Shown here piece by piece: positions 6,314 through 7,843 of a DNA stretch of 7,843 nucleotides. The notes under the pieces are model-generated. The model did no database searches. It saw nothing but the letters and a program-made list of their open reading frames with translations, and had not been told where the DNA came from. Source of the stretch: Bacteroidales bacterium (GTDB lineage Bacteria > Bacteroidota > Bacteroidia > Bacteroidales > UBA932); NCBI GenBank assembly GCA_024401945.1, contig JAKSKC010000064.1:1-7843 (forward strand), given 5' to 3'. The position numbers were made by a program, and so were the translations under genes. The number at the start of each line of letters is the position of its first letter. Position 1 is the stretch's first letter.

Positions 6314-7843
6314 TTATTTCTTCGTTGCTTTGCGAGCCTTCATTGAACGGGTTACGTCATACATAATAGGTGTCCCGATCATGATTGATGCGTAAGTACC
6401 GATGATGATACCGATGATGAGGGCCACTGCAAGACCTCTGATTGACTCACCGCCCCAGAATGCAATGGCGATCATAGGGAGGAGGGTTGATACAGAGGTG
6501 TTGACTGTACGGGTCAGGGTCTGGTTGAGGGACTTGTTGACCATAGTCTTGAAATCATCGTTAGGGTGGAGTCCGAGGTTCTCACGGATACGGTCGAAGA
6601 TAACCACGTTATCGTTGATGGCGTAACCGATGATTGTAAGGACGGCCGCGATGAAGGTCATATCCACGTCAAGGTTGAACGGAAGGATGCCGCTGAAGAG
6701 CGAGAAGAATCCGATAACGATGATTGAAGTGTGGGCAAGCGATACGAGACCGCCGAGACCCCAGGCGAAGCCCTTGAACCTGAATGCGATGTATGCGAAG
6801 ATCACGAAGAGCGCGAGGATGACGGCGATGACCGCGTTGCGCTTGATGTCGTTGGCGATGGTCGCACCCACCTTGTCGGATGAAATGATACCGTTAGGGT
6901 TCTCGAGGGTTGATGTGAAGTCGGAGAGGCTGAGGTCTTCCTTGAAGAATCCCTTGAGCGCCGTGTAGAGCATCTCTTCGATCTCGGTGTCAACTGAGCT
7001 TGCGTCATCGTCAACCTTGTAGGCTGTAGTGATCTTCATCTGTGAATCACCACCGAACTGCTTGACCTCTGCGGATGATCCCTTGACATCAGGATTCTCG
7101 GCTGCCTTTGCGATGAATACGGTGTTGACAGCTTCACGTACTTCCTCAGCTGTGACAGGCTTGTCGAAGCGTACTACATAGGTACGGCCTCCGGTGAAGT
7201 CCACACCGTAGGTGAATCCCTTGGTGAAGATTGAGATGAGGGAGATGAGGATGAGGGCTCCGGAAACCACGTAGGAGATGCGGCGTCCCTTGATGAAGTC
7301 CACGCTGGTGTTCTTGAGGAAGTTCCTCGTGAACTTGGTGTCGAAGCTGATGTTCTTGCCTTTCTTCGCGCGGTCGTCGAAGATGAGACGGGTGATGAAG
7401 ATTGAGGTGAGAACAGAGGTGATGATACCGATGATGAGGGTCGTTGCGAATCCCTTTACAGGACCTGAACCGAAGAGGAACAGTACAAGACCGGTGAGGA
7501 GGGTTGTGATCTGACCGTCAAGGATGGCTGAGTAGGCGTTGTTGTATCCGTCGTGGATAGCCTTGCTGAGTCCCTTGCCTGCCTTGATTTCCTCCTTGAC
7601 ACGCTCGTAGATGATGACGTTCGCGTCGACCGCCATACCGAGGGTGAGGACGAGACCGGCGATACCAGGAAGGGTGAGGACGGCTCCGAATGCCGCAAGG
7701 GTACCGAAGAGCAGGAGTACGTTGCACAGAAGCGCTGCGTCGGCTGCGAGACCGGCTCCCTTGTAGAAGAGTACCATGTAGACGAGAACCAGCAGGAAGG
7801 CGATGATGAAGGATACCAGACCGGCGTGGATTGACTCGGCACC
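6314..7843 (-). CDS. secDF: SecD-SecF fusion protein-export membrane protein, C-terminal part
   Basis: An auxiliary subunit of the Sec translocon that uses the proton gradient to drive late steps of protein export across the inner membrane. The frame is open to the window edge, so the visible 509 residues are a C-terminal fragment lacking the SecD periplasmic domain. The first part is the SecD membrane region, with GMAVDANVIIYERVKEE carrying the conserved membrane aspartate (fragment residue 73) and helices up to about residue 155. SecF follows from about 169 in the same chain: a transmembrane helix, VDFTGG (214-219), a periplasmic domain (about 222-330), then five helices including GYAINDNVVIFDRIREN with the conserved aspartate (411). 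The C-terminus is Lys/Arg-rich. SecD and SecF halves are joined, as is usual in Bacteroidota. A strong terminator follows the TAA stop, so dnaE is a separate unit. The internal Met at 7777 is not the true start; codons continue upstream. Confidence 0.97.
   Translation of the reverse strand, partial: GAESIHAGLVSFIIAFLLVLVYMVLFYKGAGLAADAALLCNVLLLFGTLAAFGAVLTLPGIAGLVLTLGMAVDANVIIYERVKEEIKAGKGLSKAIHDGYNNAYSAILDGQITTLLTGLVLFLFGSGPVKGFATTLIIGIITSVLTSIFITRLIFDDRAKKGKNISFDTKFTRNFLKNTSVDFIKGRRISYVVSGALILISLISIFTKGFTYGVDFTGGRTYVVRFDKPVTAEEVREAVNTVFIAKAAENPDVKGSSAEVKQFGGDSQMKITTAYKVDDDASSVDTEIEEMLYTALKGFFKEDLSLSDFTSTLENPNGIISSDKVGATIANDIKRNAVIAVILALFVIFAYIAFRFKGFAWGLGGLVSLAHTSIIVIGFFSLFSGILPFNLDVDMTFIAAVLTIIGYAINDNVVIFDRIRENLGLHPNDDFKTMVNKSLNQTLTRTVNTSVSTLLPMIAIAFWGGESIRGLAVALIIGIIIGTYASIMIGTPIMYDVTRSMKARKATKK

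Noticed and set aside
6314..7777. A complete SecF-like gene starting at the Met at 7777
   Set aside because: The frame continues upstream without a stop to the window edge with SecD-type sequence, so the Met is internal to a longer SecDF fusion.

Overview
The window looks like a piece of a Bacteroidales (phylum Bacteroidota) chromosome of moderate GC content. Three things point there: a SecD-SecF fusion protein, the absence of clear Shine-Dalgarno sequences before any start, and exact matches to the Bacteroides-type -7 promoter octamer TAnnTTTG before all three complete genes. The genus cannot be read from the sequence. No mobile element, CRISPR array, tRNA or rRNA is visible. The content is mainly core housekeeping, packed very tightly.

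Layout from left to right. (1) The 3' half of glyS (class II glycyl-tRNA synthetase) on + at 1-777. (2) A complete endonuclease/exonuclease/phosphatase-fold hydrolase on - at 774-1562, convergent with glyS; the two stop codons interlock in a CTAG palindrome. (3) A 55-bp divergent promoter region at 1563-1617. (4) A ThiL-like (thiamine-monophosphate kinase family) gene on + at 1618-2559 that has lost most of the family's metal- and ATP-binding aspartates. (5) Complete dnaE (DNA polymerase III alpha subunit) on - at 2560-6222; its stop abuts that of the ThiL-like gene in a TGATCA palindrome. (6) A 91-bp gap at 6223-6313 holding the secDF terminator and the dnaE promoter, which share bases. (7) The 3' part of secDF on - from 6314, running off the window end at 7843.

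The genes cover translation, replication and protein export and are not one pathway. They appear to be separate transcription units. I see no defence system, biosynthetic cluster or other large unknown system. The points worth a second look are the probable ThiL pseudoenzyme, a strong glyS terminator hairpin inside the coding sequence of the convergent hydrolase gene, a divergent pair of promoters with identical -7 octamers, probable leaderless transcripts for dnaE and the ThiL-like gene, and a terminator whose T-run supplies the -33 element of the next gene. No gene-free stretch exceeds 91 bp.
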